Shown in pieces: positions 1 through 9,600 of a stretch of DNA of 64,000 nt (the first letter of the stretch is position 1; every line of letters begins with the position of its first letter). The translations under genes and the position numbers were made by a program. The notes under the pieces are model-generated. The model had not been told where the DNA came from, searched no databases, and worked only from the letters and a program-made list of their open reading frames with translations. Source of the stretch: Methanolinea sp. (GTDB lineage: Archaea; Halobacteriota; Methanomicrobia; Methanomicrobiales; Methanospirillaceae); NCBI GenBank assembly GCA_025453675.1, contig JALOPW010000003.1, positions 1 through 64,000 of the forward strand. The letters run 5' to 3'.

Positions 1-55
1 CAAGGAGGTCAATGGTGTCAAGCACCTGCAGACTGGTCTGCTGACTCGGGTTCAT
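1..55 (-). CDS. 5' end of an unidentified gene running off the window start
   Basis: An ATG on the minus strand at 55 opens a frame that stays open to base 1 and reads MNPSQQTSLQVLDTIDLL. The residue mix looks protein-like, but 18 codons are too few to assign a family. A purine-rich stretch (GGAGAG on the minus strand) lies about 20 bases upstream, rather far for a ribosome binding site. It is oriented like the histidine kinase that follows, so a signalling protein is possible, but that is only context. Confidence 0.35.
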   Translation of the reverse strand, partial: MNPSQQTSLQVLDTIDLL

Positions 56-467
56 GTGAGTATCATATGTGCGTCTCTCCTTACAAGAATATCGCATCCG
101 GCGATGAGATGGGAAAGGAGAAGAACCCCCGGGCCAGGGAGGTCTTTTTGATATGTTGTCGCAGGGATATGATGAGACCCTGCTGGATGAGAGTCCGGAC
201 CAGGATAGGGGCTTACGATCTCTGACAAATGGGGTATTGGTGATACTTCGTGGTACCCGCGCTTGAGAGGATGTGCAGATGATTCACAGTATGATTCGAG
301 GACGAGCGAATACATCCTGAAGAGATCCCGGGCCATTGTGTAGTTCCCGGTCTCCAACAGGAGGGGTCATCAGCTATGGTTTCGTAAATGAAATCGCAAG
401 CCCTCTGCAGTCTCTGACATACGACAAGTGAAAAGAAAGTGAGAGGGTAGAAAAATGGGGTGAGCGG
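56..467. other. Intergenic stretch without a supported gene
   Basis: Open frames here are short, rich in Pro, Ser and Arg, and overlap one another on both strands. None has a ribosome binding site or a recognisable domain. The segment lies between the stop of the histidine kinase (468) and the start of the partial gene at 55. I see no repeat or RNA gene in it. Confidence 0.4.
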
Positions 468-3134
468 TTACTTCCCGGGGAAGGCGTCGAAGCTGAAATA
501 AAACGTTGTACCCCGGTCCAACTCGGATTCAACCCATATGACCCCATTATGCCGCTGGATAATCCGCTGCACGATAGCCAGTCCGATCCCTGTCCCTTCG
601 TATTCCCGGGTGGAATGGAGCCTCTGGAAGACCCCGAATATTTTATCGCTGTATTGCATGTCAAATCCGATCCCGTTATCTCGGATATAATAGACCGTGC
701 GCCCTCTCCTCGTGGTGCTGCCGATTTCTATCATTGCGACCTCCCTCTGCTTGGTAAATTTCAGAGCGTTGGAGAGGAGATTTGAGAACACCTGCCTGAC
801 CAGTGAGGGATCTCCCATGAGCGGGGGAAGGTCGTTGATGCGGATCTCAACCTTTCGGCCTCCCTTCATGGGTTGCAGTTCATCGAGGATCTCCTTTGTC
901 ATGGAGGCGGGATAGATGGTCTGTGTGACCAGCGGTTGCCGGGACATCCGGGAGAAGTTGAGGATGGCATCAATAAGCGCTCCCATGTACTGGATGTTGT
1001 GCCGGATGCGCTCGAGGTACTGGATGCCCTCCTGGGGCATCTGCTGGGAATAATTGGAGAGGATCATGTAAGAAAAACCGTCGATAGCCCGGAGTGGGGC
1101 CCTCAGGTCATGGGAGACGGAGTAGCTGAAGGCTTCCAGTTCCCGGTTGGCGTTCTCCAGTTCGGAGGTGCGCTCGATTACCTTCTGCTCGAGCCTCTCG
1201 TTCAACTGCTGGAGTTCCTCATCCATCTCTTTCAGCCGGGTGATGTCGTTGCCCACCGAGAGCACCTCAAAAATACTGCCCCTGGCATCCAGGAGAACCT
1301 TGTTGGTCCAGGAAACCCATACCCGTCTCTTGTCGCGGGTGATGTTCTCATTCTGGCTTATCCTGTAGAGATCCGGATGTATGGAGATATCAAGGATCTT
1401 TTCCCGCAGGTTTTCACCACCACTGTCGATCTCAGGGACAATTGTTCCCACCATGTTCTTCCCGATGAGTTCATCCCTGGCGAATCCGAAGAAAGAGAGT
1501 GCATAGGGATTTGCGAAGGTGATAGTACCATCCGGCGTGAATCGAAGGATAATACTGTTTGCACTCTCCACCAGGGTCCGGTAATTCGTCTCGCTCTCCT
1601 GGAGAGCCCTCTCCATCATCTTCTTCTCGGTGATATCCCTTCCCACCGACTGGAACTCAATTATCTCTCCGGATGGTCCGAAGATGGCCCTGTCGTTCCA
1701 TTGTTGCCAGCGCACCTCCCCACCGGAAAGCACGATCCTGTGTTCAATGGTTCCATTCGGATGGTCAGGGGAGAATTCTGCAAAATAAGTGCACAGCATG
1801 GCCTGATCTTCACGGGGGATCAACGGTTTGAATTGTGTCCCGATGATCTGGTCACAGGAGAGCCCGAAATACCCACAATAGGCTTCATTGGTGAAGACAT
1901 GGGTCCCGTCGGGGAGGAACCGGGCGATCATCTCGGTCTGCTTCTCCACAACGGAGCGGTACCGCTCCTCGCTCTTCCTCAGCGCTTCCTCACTCTGCTG
2001 CAACTGTTTGATGGTTCCTTTGAGCGTCTGCACCATGGCGTTGATGCTCATCTCGATATTCTCGAACTCGACCGCGGTGGGTGGAGAGATGCGATGAGAA
2101 AGGTCTCCCTGGGCGATCTTGTTCACATCATCCACAATGCCCTGGATAGGACGGGAGAGCCTGCGGGACAGGGCAAACGCGAGGGCTCCCCCTCCAAGGA
2201 GCACTGCACACGCGACAAGCAGGTGGTAAAATACCAGTTGTTGCAGGTCTTTCTGTATCTTGGCCTCATTATAGATAATTTCCACGATCAGGCTCATATC
2301 TGCAGCATAAAGCGGGTCCAGCATATCTACGAAGAGCCACTTCCTCACCCTTGTTCCATCGGGGTCGGTAAACTCAAGACTGGTCCGCTCTGCAAGAATG
2401 GTATCCAGGATTTGTGATTGTTCGGCATCGGGCCGGTAGCTGGAATTTCCCACCACACGTTTCTGTTTCTGCCAGATGCGTATCTCCTCGATGTAGGGAT
2501 TGAAGTCAAGGGCTTCCTCCCTGACTTCCCCATACTTCAGGCCTTTCCTTTCTGCGGTGATCCGGTCTGAATGATAACCCAGTTCAATGACGTATCGCTC
2601 GTCGTAGGTTGGCATATACGCAAATTTAGTCAGCGAACCGTTCACCCATTCTGTCACCACCCTGTCAGGGTAAAATTCCGGAGTATACCAGATTTTCTTC
2701 AGGTATTCATAGAAATCAGGATAAATGAGAGAGAAATCAAGTCCCCTGTCAGGTGGAGAAGTAGAATATTCGATAACCCCGGAATGGTTAATGAGATAAA
2801 TGGACATTCCTGTGGTTCGGGAGAGCTCATCGAGGTCCATGCGGGAGGGATCCCCCCCGGAGCGGTTATATCCGGCCATCACTACCGAGAACCCTTCCCG
2901 CATCCGGTCATTGTAGGTGTTGTCATACATCTTCAGGCCGGTATCGATGCGGTGGAAGGATGAAGAGATGTAGGCTTCCGTCATAGCCCGAAGCGTCTGT
3001 TCATTCTCATGGTAATCATGGGCCATGATGGTGTAGTTGATCATGATCCCCGCTCCCACCAGGATGATGATGAGTGTGAATATTACCAGCATCAGTTGAG
3101 CACGGAAGGGTTGCCTCGGTGATAAAAGACTCAT
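468..3134 (-). CDS. Membrane-bound PAS sensor histidine kinase
   Basis: This is an 888-residue two-component sensor kinase. Residues 13-35 form a first membrane segment. A large extracytoplasmic sensor region of the Cache type (about 40-295) follows, then a second membrane segment (about 302-322) and a HAMP linker (about 323-375). Two PAS domains (about 390-510 and 515-640) precede a HisKA domain with the phosphoacceptor motif VSHDLRAPL (His675) and a HATPase domain with DNGIGFD and GTGIGLAIV boxes. It probably binds an external small ligand and phosphorylates itself in the cytoplasm. No response regulator is adjacent, so the partner is unknown. A TATA-like CCTATATGG lies about 70 bases upstream. 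Confidence 0.92.
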   Translation of the reverse strand: MSLLSPRQPFRAQLMLVIFTLIIILVGAGIMINYTIMAHDYHENEQTLRAMTEAYISSSFHRIDTGLKMYDNTYNDRMREGFSVVMAGYNRSGGDPSRMDLDELSRTTGMSIYLINHSGVIEYSTSPPDRGLDFSLIYPDFYEYLKKIWYTPEFYPDRVVTEWVNGSLTKFAYMPTYDERYVIELGYHSDRITAERKGLKYGEVREEALDFNPYIEEIRIWQKQKRVVGNSSYRPDAEQSQILDTILAERTSLEFTDPDGTRVRKWLFVDMLDPLYAADMSLIVEIIYNEAKIQKDLQQLVFYHLLVACAVLLGGGALAFALSRRLSRPIQGIVDDVNKIAQGDLSHRISPPTAVEFENIEMSINAMVQTLKGTIKQLQQSEEALRKSEERYRSVVEKQTEMIARFLPDGTHVFTNEAYCGYFGLSCDQIIGTQFKPLIPREDQAMLCTYFAEFSPDHPNGTIEHRIVLSGGEVRWQQWNDRAIFGPSGEIIEFQSVGRDITEKKMMERALQESETNYRTLVESANSIILRFTPDGTITFANPYALSFFGFARDELIGKNMVGTIVPEIDSGGENLREKILDISIHPDLYRISQNENITRDKRRVWVSWTNKVLLDARGSIFEVLSVGNDITRLKEMDEELQQLNERLEQKVIERTSELENANRELEAFSYSVSHDLRAPLRAIDGFSYMILSNYSQQMPQEGIQYLERIRHNIQYMGALIDAILNFSRMSRQPLVTQTIYPASMTKEILDELQPMKGGRKVEIRINDLPPLMGDPSLVRQVFSNLLSNALKFTKQREVAMIEIGSTTRRGRTVYYIRDNGIGFDMQYSDKIFGVFQRLHSTREYEGTGIGLAIVQRIIQRHNGVIWVESELDRGTTFYFSFDAFPGK

Positions 3135-3438
3135 TTTTCACTCACACAAGCCTGCTCCAGGGAAGCGGTAGAATGGCAGAGGGGCAATCCTTCACCCATT
3201 CCCATATAGGGTAGGATATGAGCCGGATCACATATACCTGCTGGAAGGAAAAGAGAAATTCCTGGTCGTTCTGCATTTCTCTGGGTGGAATCGGTGTATC
3301 ACAGGATATATACAGGGAAACGATTGTAGATGGGAGGAAATGTGGTCGCGTTCTTCGTTGTGAAGTCCCGCAGGTATGGCACGGAGCACATATGTGATCA
3401 GGAGGGAGGATAGAGTTTTTCTGCTACAACGATGCAAA

Positions 3439-3447
3439 ACTATATGA
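3439..3447 (+). promoter_or_regulatory. TATA box for the coiled-coil/polymerase pair
   Basis: AACTATATGA lies about 30 bases before the ATG at 3474, the usual spacing of an archaeal TATA box. An AAGGAG ribosome-binding stretch lies between them. This argues for the start at 3474 instead of the upstream in-frame ATG at 3432, which would lie upstream of the TATA box. Confidence 0.45.
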
Positions 3448-3473
3448 GTTCCGCTCAAGGAGCTGTAAGGAAC

Positions 3474-3698
3474 ATGGCTGACCAACCTGAACTACAGGAT
3501 CTTCAGCAATACGTGGAGAGACTTGAGCACCGCATAGAAATACTGGGAAATGAGAATTCAGCCCTCGCAGTGACTCTGAATAAATTGATGAGGGAGAATA
3601 TGAAACTGAAGGCTGAATTGAAGAACCTTGAGAAGAGGGTGGCTGCGATGAACGCCCTCTCTGAGGTTCGGATCGCCCCGGATAAAGATAAAGAATGA
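3474..3698 (+). CDS. Small coiled-coil protein
   Basis: A 74-residue protein whose centre (about residues 5-55) is a heptad-patterned helix, with segments such as YVERLEHRIEILGNEN and LKAELKNLEKRV. It resembles the N-terminal coiled coil of archaeal proteasome-activating ATPases, but it has no ATPase domain, so I make no functional claim. The start at 3474 is favoured by a TATA box 30 bases upstream and an AAGGAG stretch. Its stop overlaps the polymerase start (ATGA), so the two genes are probably translationally coupled and may act together. An in-frame ATG at 3432 is a less likely start. Confidence 0.65.
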   Translation: MADQPELQDLQQYVERLEHRIEILGNENSALAVTLNKLMRENMKLKAELKNLEKRVAAMNALSEVRIAPDKDKE

Positions 3699-4855
3699 AG
3701 GATTGCCCGTCTTTTATACTCACTACATTGTCAATGCAAAAAAATCAGGCAGAGAACCAGGAACTGCCGCCTGGTCCCCTGAAACACCGCATCATCCTCC
3801 ATGTTGATATGGACAGTTTTTACGCATCCGTGGAGGTCCGGGAGCATCCTGACCTGGCGGGAAAACCGTTGGTGATAGGGGCCGATCCGAGAGACGGAAG
3901 GGGACGGGGGGTTGTCTGTACCTGCTCTTACGAGGCGAGGAGCTATGGGGTACATTCCGCTATGCCTGTCTCCATTGCGTATCATCTCTGCCCGCATGCC
4001 ATCTTCTTATCGCCGCGTTTTCCGGTCTATGCTTCGGCTTCAAAACGAGTAATGGCCATATTGCGGGAGTATGCCGACCGGTTCCAGCAGGTGAGTATCG
4101 ACGAGGCGTACCTCGATCTCTCGTCTCTCCCGGATTACCCGCATGCAGCCGCGACTGCCAGGCAGATAAAGGACGATATTCTCTCCAGGGAGCACCTCAC
4201 GTGTTCCATAGGGATAGGGCCCGGGAAAACGATCGCAAAGATAGGATCTGACCTGCGGAAGCCCGGCGGCCTGGTAGTCATCCCCCCAGAGAAAATCGAG
4301 GAGATGGTATATCCCCTCCCGGCCGGCCGGATTCCGGGCATTGGGAAAAAGACAGGAGAGGCTTTGCAGCAGAAAGGGATCTTCACGATTGGGGACCTCG
4401 CGAAGGCGGATATTCAGCAACTCATGGAGATACTCGGAAAATGGGCAGTCCCTCTGCAGGACCTTGCACGAGGAAATGATGACTCCCAGGTCAGGGAGCA
4501 TTCCGGCAGCAAGTCTGTGAGCAGGGAGATCACATTTGACCAGGATTACGACAATCCGGAACTCATACTGGATACGCTCCGGGGCATGTCAAGAGATCTG
4601 TGCAAAGATTTGGAAGAACTGGATCTCTCTGCCCGGACGATAACGGTGAAGATCCGGTTCTTCGATTTTACAACGGTCAGCAGGGCACGATCACTCCCCT
4701 GCCGTTCGAGGGATCTCCCCGTAATACAGAGGACCGCAAGGGAACTTGCATTGCCCCTCCTTTCCGGGAAGAAAGTCCGGCTCGCAGGGCTGCGGTTGTC
4801 GTCACTGGATTCGCTTGACAGCGATCAGAAGAGTATTGGGGATTTTATCCGGTGA
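3695..4855 (+). CDS. dbh: DNA polymerase IV (Y-family, DinB/Dbh)
   Basis: A Y-family translesion DNA polymerase of 386 residues, a little longer than usual because of an N-terminal extension of about 30 residues. The palm carries the metal-binding motif HVDMDSFYASVE and the second acidic pair in SIDEAYLDLS. The thumb has helix-hairpin-helix motifs (IPGIGKKT), and a little-finger domain ends the protein. It copies damaged templates with low fidelity. It overlaps the upstream coiled-coil gene by ATGA. An in-frame ATG at 3734 gives a more typical length. No clear ribosome binding site decides between them. Confidence 0.93.
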   Translation: MKDCPSFILTTLSMQKNQAENQELPPGPLKHRIILHVDMDSFYASVEVREHPDLAGKPLVIGADPRDGRGRGVVCTCSYEARSYGVHSAMPVSIAYHLCPHAIFLSPRFPVYASASKRVMAILREYADRFQQVSIDEAYLDLSSLPDYPHAAATARQIKDDILSREHLTCSIGIGPGKTIAKIGSDLRKPGGLVVIPPEKIEEMVYPLPAGRIPGIGKKTGEALQQKGIFTIGDLAKADIQQLMEILGKWAVPLQDLARGNDDSQVREHSGSKSVSREITFDQDYDNPELILDTLRGMSRDLCKDLEELDLSARTITVKIRFFDFTTVSRARSLPCRSRDLPVIQRTARELALPLLSGKKVRLAGLRLSSLDSLDSDQKSIGDFIR

Positions 4856-4967
4856 ACCAGCAGGAGTTGGGCAACCTGCAGGAAAAGGGACAATAGTTCG
4901 ACTCATTGTGAGATGAGAGAGGAAAAAAGTATTGGTGCAGTTCCCATTCCAGGGAATGCATGCATCT

Positions 4968-5372
4968 TTATAGTATACACGAGACAGAGAAGAAGAAATT
5001 CTTTATCTGCCCGGTGGCGGTCACCTTCTGGTGGTACTCGATGTTGGTGACCACTCCGTTCGTGTTGCCCTGCAGAGTGTTCTGGTTCGCCCAGGCAGAG
5101 ATCGTTCCCTGCGTGGATGGGTGTGGGAAGGGGGCGGATGTGATAGTGTCCGACACACCCTGCGATGTGGTCCAGCTTTCTCCTGTCTGGATGGACGGGA
5201 TAGTGTTTGAGGAGTAGAGATAGTCCAGGGATCGGACGTATTCCTCCTGTGGGTCACAGAAGGGACCATCTCCCTGGCAGTCTGAGACCAGAGACGCTCC
5301 TGCTGCAGGAAGTATGAGCATGCATGTGAGTATGATGCCTTGCAGCATGAGATTCCGGTGATGGTACTCCAA
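4968..5372 (-). CDS. Small secreted protein of unknown function
   Basis: A 134-residue protein with an N-terminal signal peptide (hydrophobic core in LMLQGIILTCMLILPAAGA) and a Ser/Thr/Asn-rich mature part with three cysteines, two of them close together (DCQGDGPFCD). The start is a TTG at 5372: an excellent ribosome binding site, AGGAGGTGA, lies eight bases upstream of it, whereas the next in-frame ATG (5348) is too far. I recognise no family. It stands alone, divergent from the gene at 5608. Confidence 0.6.
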   Translation of the reverse strand: MEYHHRNLMLQGIILTCMLILPAAGASLVSDCQGDGPFCDPQEEYVRSLDYLYSSNTIPSIQTGESWTTSQGVSDTITSAPFPHPSTQGTISAWANQNTLQGNTNGVVTNIEYHQKVTATGQIKNFFFSVSCIL

Positions 5373-5515
5373 TGTGGTTTCACCTCCTGTATTTTAGGAT
5401 CGGGAAATTGCATGTCTGCGGTTACCCTCCGTAATAAAGAGAATCCGCCTGCCTCTCCCGGGCGTCAGGTTGAAGTGCGTGCACCTCCCCGGCGCCATGG
5501 AGTTATTGAAAAGGC

Positions 5516-5580
5516 GACCTATATATATTCATTGAACCACGGGGTTTGACGGTCGAAAAGAGCCGATCGGCAAAAGGCTC
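5516..5580 (+). promoter_or_regulatory. TATA box and leader hairpin before the 5608 gene
   Basis: CCTATATATATTC at about 5518-5530 is a strong archaeal TATA element. Between it and the ATG lies GAGCC (5560-5564) facing GGCTC (5576-5580), a short stem in what would be the leader of roughly 50 bases. The element is clear. The role of the stem is speculation. Confidence 0.4.
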
Positions 5581-5607
5581 AATTATTGCGAGGGCAAATC
5601 AGCACAT

Positions 5608-6102
5608 ATGCCGGGACCTGTTGCCAGGAAAGAGGATGCTGCGGTACTTGAGGAGTTGCGGCAATATCTGCAGGAGATAGATGTGGGAATACTCAGTGAG
5701 TTTGATGAAGGGGATTTTCGGGGCTTCTGGGTAAAGTTCGGAGATTTTCCTCTCATTCTCGAGAACCAGAAAGGTAAGATCTACTATATCGTAGCTTTCC
5801 AGATCACCCTTCCTGACGGACCTGAAAGAGATGCATTAAATGCGTATTATGAGAAGAAGGACCCTCATTTCATCTTCGAACTGACCAAGGCATTCACCTC
5901 ACCACTTACGGGGTTTTCACGTATTATCGAGGGTGGCAAAGTGGTCGGATTTACCCTGTCACGCTATATTTACCCCTATTACCATGATTTTTCCGTAAAA
6001 GACCTTGACCGGGCATTTCAGGCGGTGGTAAGCCAGGGGGCGGAAGGGATCGCTTTTTTAAAAACTATTCGCCCATCCCAGTCAGAGTCCCCCAGGGTAT
6101 GA
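5608..6102 (+). CDS. Conserved-looking hypothetical cytosolic protein
   Basis: A 164-residue soluble protein rich in aromatic and charged residues, without signal peptide, membrane segment or metal motif. Its alternating helix and strand pattern (KFGDFPLILENQKGKIYYIV, then FTLSRYIYPYYHDF) is that of a folded alpha/beta protein. It has its own TATA box and no close neighbours on the same strand. I do not recognise the family. Confidence 0.7.
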   Translation: MPGPVARKEDAAVLEELRQYLQEIDVGILSEFDEGDFRGFWVKFGDFPLILENQKGKIYYIVAFQITLPDGPERDALNAYYEKKDPHFIFELTKAFTSPLTGFSRIIEGGKVVGFTLSRYIYPYYHDFSVKDLDRAFQAVVSQGAEGIAFLKTIRPSQSESPRV

Positions 6103-6407
6103 GATACTAAGGAGGGGACCGGATACAGCGACTGCGGAACCATGATGATGATTCATTCCCAGGTTCTCATCAGGCATGGAAATATCCTTGTCACCTGGAA
6201 ATGAGCGCTGCATTCTTGTTCATTTGGGATGAGGGCATACGTATCTCATCAAAATCTGACCAGCAATTATCTGGCAGGTTTTTTTAATTTTTTCAGAACC
6301 CTCACATCGTATTAACATTCGATCCGGGAAAGGTGGCTTGTCATGCATCCGGGAGTGGCAGGATTCACTTGAATAAAGGATCTGGAAGGTATCTATGAAT
6401 GATCTTT
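6103..6407. other. Intergenic stretch, no gene seen
   Basis: An AT-rich stretch between the stop of the 5608 gene and repeat copy A. It contains T-runs after the stop (for example GGTTTTTTTAATTTTTTC near 6279-6295), which could end transcription of the plus-strand gene. No open frame with codon bias is visible. Confidence 0.4.
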
Positions 6408-6616
6408 AAAAAAACCTATATGATTCTCTTCGATACACACGCATATGCATTCATGAAAATGGCGCAGCCATTTTCATATTAACTTTATATGGACTCAGTT
6501 TCAGATTCCCGGCATAAATTATGAAAATCACGAAGTGATGTTGGTATGAAAACCGCATCCGTGGTTTTCATCAGGGGGTCAAGTGACCTGACAGTCTCAT
6601 GTGCGTTTCATTCGAA
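6408..6616 (+). repeat. Dispersed hairpin repeat, copy A (full length)
   Basis: One of two full copies (about 209 bases) of a repeat family found five times in the window. It holds three successive hairpins: a perfect 11-base stem ATGAAAATGGC/GCCATTTTCAT (6453-6477), a stem around ATCAC-GAA-GTGAT (about 6528-6540), and a stem ATGAAAACC.../...GGTTTTCAT (6546-6571). A conserved tail containing CATGTGCGTTTCATTCG follows. It lies between convergent genes, 20 bases from the stop of the PKD protein. No transposase is linked to it. Confidence 0.8.
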
Positions 6617-6636
6617 AAAGTGAGGGTGGTTGAAAG

Positions 6637-9600
6637 TTATCTGACATATATCCGGCGGGAGGTGGTGCTGCTCCCCGCAGCGTTCTGCACAGTCAGCACA
6701 GCGCTGTAGGTTCCAGAAGCAGTGTAGGTATGGGTGGGGTTCTTCTGAGATGAGCTGGACCCGTCACCAAAGTTCCATGCCCAGCTGATTGGACTGCCAA
6801 CAGACCTGTCAGTGAAGTGCACAGTCAAAGGCGCGAATCCCATCGTGCGATCGGTTATGAAGAACGCAATCGGAGATCTCGGTGCGGTGACCCAGACGGT
6901 GCGGGATAAGGAATTGCTCCCGCCGCTGTTATACACGGTCAGTGTTGCGGAATACTTACCTGGTGCAGTGTAGGTATGGACGGGGTTCTGGAGCGAAGAG
7001 CCGGAACCGTCACCGAAATTCCACTCCCACCTCGATGGCATACCTCGTGACAGGTCGGTGAAGGACACTGTCAGGGGAGCGGATCCGATACTCGGGGAAA
7101 GAGAGAAAGAGGCGACTGGTGGTGGTCCGAACGGGTTGACCGTGATGTAATCCGGTTTCACCTCAGTTGCCTGCCCCCCGGCATTCCCTACAGTGAGGCT
7201 CACAGAATAAGATTCCGGCAGCGAGTAGACGTGGGTGACTCCAGTGGTTGCATTTGCCCATGCTGAGGTCCCGTCACCAAAGTCCCACAAGCGGGAGGTG
7301 ACTGTTCCCGCAGAGGTGTCAGTGAAGCTGACCTCCAGCGGGGCGTTCCCTGAGAGGGGGGTCGCCACAAAGGCCGGCTCAGGGGGGAGTACCTGGGTTA
7401 CATTGATGAACTGCACTTTAGTGGTGGTATCGCTCCCGTATGGGCTGTTCACAGTGAGTGTGACGTTGTAGAGGCCTGGATTCTGGTATAAATGCTCAAC
7501 CCAGGGATAATCTTCGGTGACCCCTGAACCATCGCCAAAGTCCCATATCCACTCGTCATTGTAGTACCACCAGGAGGTATATGCGTCAAATTCGACCATC
7601 AGGGGAGCCGGCCCCTCGGTTGGGTAGGCATAGAAGTCCGCGACAGGTGGAGGGGGACTGACCTGGATGTAGTCTACTTTCTCAATCGTATCAGTCTCCC
7701 CGGTCCTGCTTACGGTGAGAGTCACGGAGTAGTTCCCCGGGGAGTTGTACGTCACTACAGGGTTCTTCTCGGATGATACCTGGCCGCCGGAATACGGATA
7801 GGCACTGTCCATCACTTCTCCATCCAGCACATAATAATACCCGGATTCGAAATACCAGGACCAGGAACTCGGGTTGCCCTCCGAAGCATCCAGGAACTGG
7901 ACTGTAAGAGGTACAGTCCCATTGGTCACATTGGAGGCGAAATCTGCATTCAGCGGAGCAACTGCGCCAACGATAATATAACCGTCTTTCGATTCGACAC
8001 TGCTCCCCCCGCCATTCGTTGCGGTCAGAGTGACATTATAGGTTCCCGCAGAGGCATACGCATGCACGGGGTTCTTCTCGGTTGAGCTCATGCCATCGCC
8101 GAAGTCCCACCCGTAAGTTATGAGGGGGGAACCGGATGTCTGATCTATGAAACTGACAGTCAGGGGCAGATCGCCGCTTCTTGGGGAGGCGGTGAATTCT
8201 GCCACTGGCGGTGGGGGTGACTGTGTCCCGATAAAATTCTCACGGACAACGGTGTCAGAGAGACCGTCGGCCGATACCGTGAGGATTACCGTATAGACCC
8301 CCGAATTCATGTAGGTATGCACTACCATATAGTCCGGACTCGTTGAATTGGGGCTGCCGTCCCCGAAGTCCCATTCATAGGAGAGGTTCTCGTAATACCC
8401 CCCATATGACCATTGTTGGAACGTCACTGTGAGTGGGAATGATCCGTCCATCGGCCAGGCATTAAAGTCTGCTTCTGGTGGATGAGGCGTCACAGTGAGG
8501 TAATCTGTTTTTAACTCAGTATCACTGCCAAAGGGATTTGTGACCGTCAGTGAGACGGTAAAATTCCCGGGCTCTGCATACCAGTGCCAGGGATCCATGT
8601 AAGTACTTGTAGAGCCGTCTCCGAAATCCCATATATATTCAGTCGGTTCTCCGGTTGAGAGATCGTGGAATACAACATATTGATTGGTATAGAGGGAAGT
8701 ACTGGTGACATTGAAATCAGCATGTGGGTGTTCACCGGTCGTTATATACTGGGCCTTCTCCATCGTGTCAGTCCCATAACTGTTCGAGACGGTGAGATTT
8801 ACGGTAAACACTCCCGGGAATGCGTATTGATGTGATGGATTCCGGGAGGTCGAGGTGTTCCCGTCACCAAAACTCCAGAGCCACGACGTGGGAGTGCCGG
8901 TTGAGAGGTCGGTGAAATTGACCGTCAACGGGATTGATCCCGAAGTGGGGGTGCCTGAGAAATCAGCCACGGGGATACGCTGGGAGACCTGGATATAATC
9001 CACTTTGGTAGTCGTATTGGTGCCACCCGAATTCCCCGAGGTAAGGCTCACTGTGTAGGCTCCCGGATTCTGGTAAGTATGAGCCGGGCTCTGCATGGAT
9101 GAACTCTGACCGTCGCCGAACTGCCATAACCAGGTTGAATGATTTCCGAGGGTGGTGTCATAGAACTGCACAGGGAGCGGCTCTCCCCCGGAGGTGGGAA
9201 CAGCAATGAAATCAGCCTGTGGTACCTGTTCGAAGACCCGGATATAGTCGTTCATGATCCTGGTACTGTTCCCCCCATCGTTTTCGACCATGAGGCTGAC
9301 CGAGTATGTGCCCGGGGTGTGGTAAACGTACAATGGGTCGGAGGCAGTCGAAGTGCCACCATCACCAAAAGTCCATGACCACCCCGTGATATCGACTCCT
9401 GACGAGGTGTCGGTGAAGAGTACGTGGAGGGGAGAGTTCCCTGCAGTGAGGTTTGCAGAGAAAGACGCGGTGGGAGGAGCATTGGTCACGGTGATATAAG
9501 AGGGAATGGAGTAAGTGTCGCTCCCTCCATCATTCCCGACCGTAAGGCTCACATTGTAACTTCCAGGGGCAGTATACGGATGAAGGGGATCTGAAGACGT

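Noticed and set aside
873-2417. A 514-residue frame opposite the first histidine kinase
   Set aside because: It is the complementary strand of a clear kinase with conserved motifs. Its residues (His, Leu, Asp, Gly-rich) are typical of antisense frames in GC-rich genes.
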